Below, piece by piece: positions 63,312-64,000 of a DNA stretch of 64,000 nucleotides. The notes beneath the pieces are model-generated. The model did no database searches, had not been told where the DNA came from, and worked only from the letters and a program-made list of their open reading frames with translations. The translations under genes were made by a program, and so were the position numbers. The DNA is from Microvirga sp052114605. Its GTDB lineage: Bacteria > Pseudomonadota > Alphaproteobacteria > Rhizobiales > Beijerinckiaceae. Each line of letters starts with the position of its first letter. The stretch's first letter is position 1. The stretch lies in contig NZ_JBFRFB010000006.1 in the NCBI RefSeq assembly GCF_052114605.1, positions 62,001 through 126,000 on the forward strand. Reading direction: 5' to 3'.

Positions 63312-64000
63312 ATGGCCACCAGCGTTACCGACCGTTTCCTCCGTTATGTCGTCATCGATACCCAGTCCGACGCCGCATCCTCCACCCAGCCTTCGACCGA
63401 GAAGCAGAGAAACCTGGGGCGCCTTCTCGTCGAGGAACTCCTCGAGATCGGAGTCTCCGACGCGCATCTCGACGAGCATGGCTATGTCTATGCGACCATT
63501 CCGTCCAACTCGCCCAAGAACAATATTCCGGTCATCTGCATCTGCGCCCATATGGATACGGCGCCCGATTTCAGCGGCACCAACGTCAAGCCGCAGATCA
63601 TCAAGAACTACCAAGGTGGCGATATTCGACTTCCCGGCGATTCCAGCCAAGTCATCCGGGTCTCCGACCATCCCGTGCTGAAAGACCTGATTGGGAACGA
63701 CATCGTCACGTCGGACGGCACCACCCTGCTGGGGGCCGACGACAAGGCCGGCATCGCCGAAATCATGGCGGCCGCCGAGTTCCTGATCAACAACCCGGAT
63801 ATTCGTCACGGCACGATCCGCATTCTCTTCACGACGGACGAAGAGATCGGGCGTGGAGTAGACAAGGTTGATCTGCAGAAGCTCGGCGCTGATTTCGGCT
63901 ACACGCTGGATGGCGAGACGGCTGGCACCATCGAGGACGAGACCTTCTCAGCCGATGCGGCCGAAATCACGATCAAGGGCGTGGCGATCCATCCGGGCTT
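63312..64000 (+). CDS. pepT: Peptidase T (tripeptide aminopeptidase), 5' part
   Basis: The ATG at 63312 (MATSVTDRFLRYV) opens a frame that runs to the right window edge (229 codons; full family length about 410). The M20 metallopeptidase motifs are visible: CAHMDTAPD with the first zinc ligand and following Asp (about 80-88), GADDKAGIAEIM with the bridging Asp, and TTDEEIGRG with the catalytic Glu pair. The enzyme removes N-terminal residues from tripeptides in the cytoplasm. It is single and divergent from yigZ. Confidence 0.92.
   Translation, partial: MATSVTDRFLRYVVIDTQSDAASSTQPSTEKQRNLGRLLVEELLEIGVSDAHLDEHGYVYATIPSNSPKNNIPVICICAHMDTAPDFSGTNVKPQIIKNYQGGDIRLPGDSSQVIRVSDHPVLKDLIGNDIVTSDGTTLLGADDKAGIAEIMAAAEFLINNPDIRHGTIRILFTTDEEIGRGVDKVDLQKLGADFGYTLDGETAGTIEDETFSADAAEITIKGVAIHPG

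Overview
The window is chromosomal DNA of an alphaproteobacterium, most likely Hyphomicrobiales (Rhizobiales). The evidence is moderately high GC, many periplasmic binding-protein ABC systems, polyol dehydrogenases, N-terminal halves of Gly/Asn-rich subtilase type, and a YcaO-TfuA pair. The genus cannot be fixed from sequence alone; Microvirga- or Bosea-like is a guess. No tRNA, rRNA, insertion sequence or CRISPR array was seen.

Layout. 1-1103: 5' part of a secreted Gly/Asn-rich protease-like gene running off the left edge. 1391-7858: an NMT1/TauABC-type importer with a GntR/FCD regulator, a 6-phosphogluconate-dehydrogenase-like enzyme and two fumarylacetoacetate-hydrolase-family enzymes, one divergent. 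7930-9521: chromate-transporter half genes flanked by two gene remnants (dsdA 3' end, TetR-type 3' end). 9550-12549: epimerase-like protein, a small secreted protein, an MFS exporter. 12646-24239: a long pentitol/polyol operon (binding protein, two permeases, small membrane protein, polyol dehydrogenases, two SDRs, xylulokinase) with an AraC regulator but no ATPase gene. 24385-32773: GMC oxidoreductase, small lipoprotein, MarC, gamma-glutamyltransferase, acyl-CoA ligase, enoyl-CoA hydratase-like and carboxymuconolactone-decarboxylase-like proteins.

32862-41979 is the most unusual stretch: a translationally coupled minus-strand operon of a class III cyclase/AAA/TPR signalling protein, a YcaO cyclodehydratase-type enzyme, a TfuA partner and two unrecognised proteins. 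A thermolysin-like metallopeptidase gene converges on it, and a PP2C-like phosphatase lies upstream. YcaO with TfuA is known to thioamidate peptides, so this may be a RiPP-like or protein-modifying system under cyclic-nucleotide or phosphorylation control. No obvious short precursor gene was found.

42010-45815: a ferric-iron/aminoethylphosphonate-type (FbpABC) importer. 45865-54797: a CUT1 ABC importer with RidA, an SDR, a D-threonine-aldolase-like PLP enzyme, an NTF2-like protein and an N-acyl-D-amino-acid deacylase, suggesting use of N-acylated D-amino acids; its RpiR-type regulator survives only as a 3' fragment. 55079-62424: alpha-2-macroglobulin and PbpC pair. 62566-64000: YigZ/IMPACT protein and the 5' part of peptidase T.

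Regulatory DNA stands out in several places. There are three near-identical 13-mers around the divergent FAH promoter, a shared 13-mer upstream of the polyol operon and of the GMC oxidoreductase, a strong palindrome between ggt and the acyl-CoA ligase, and intercistronic stem-loops directly downstream of two binding-protein genes.
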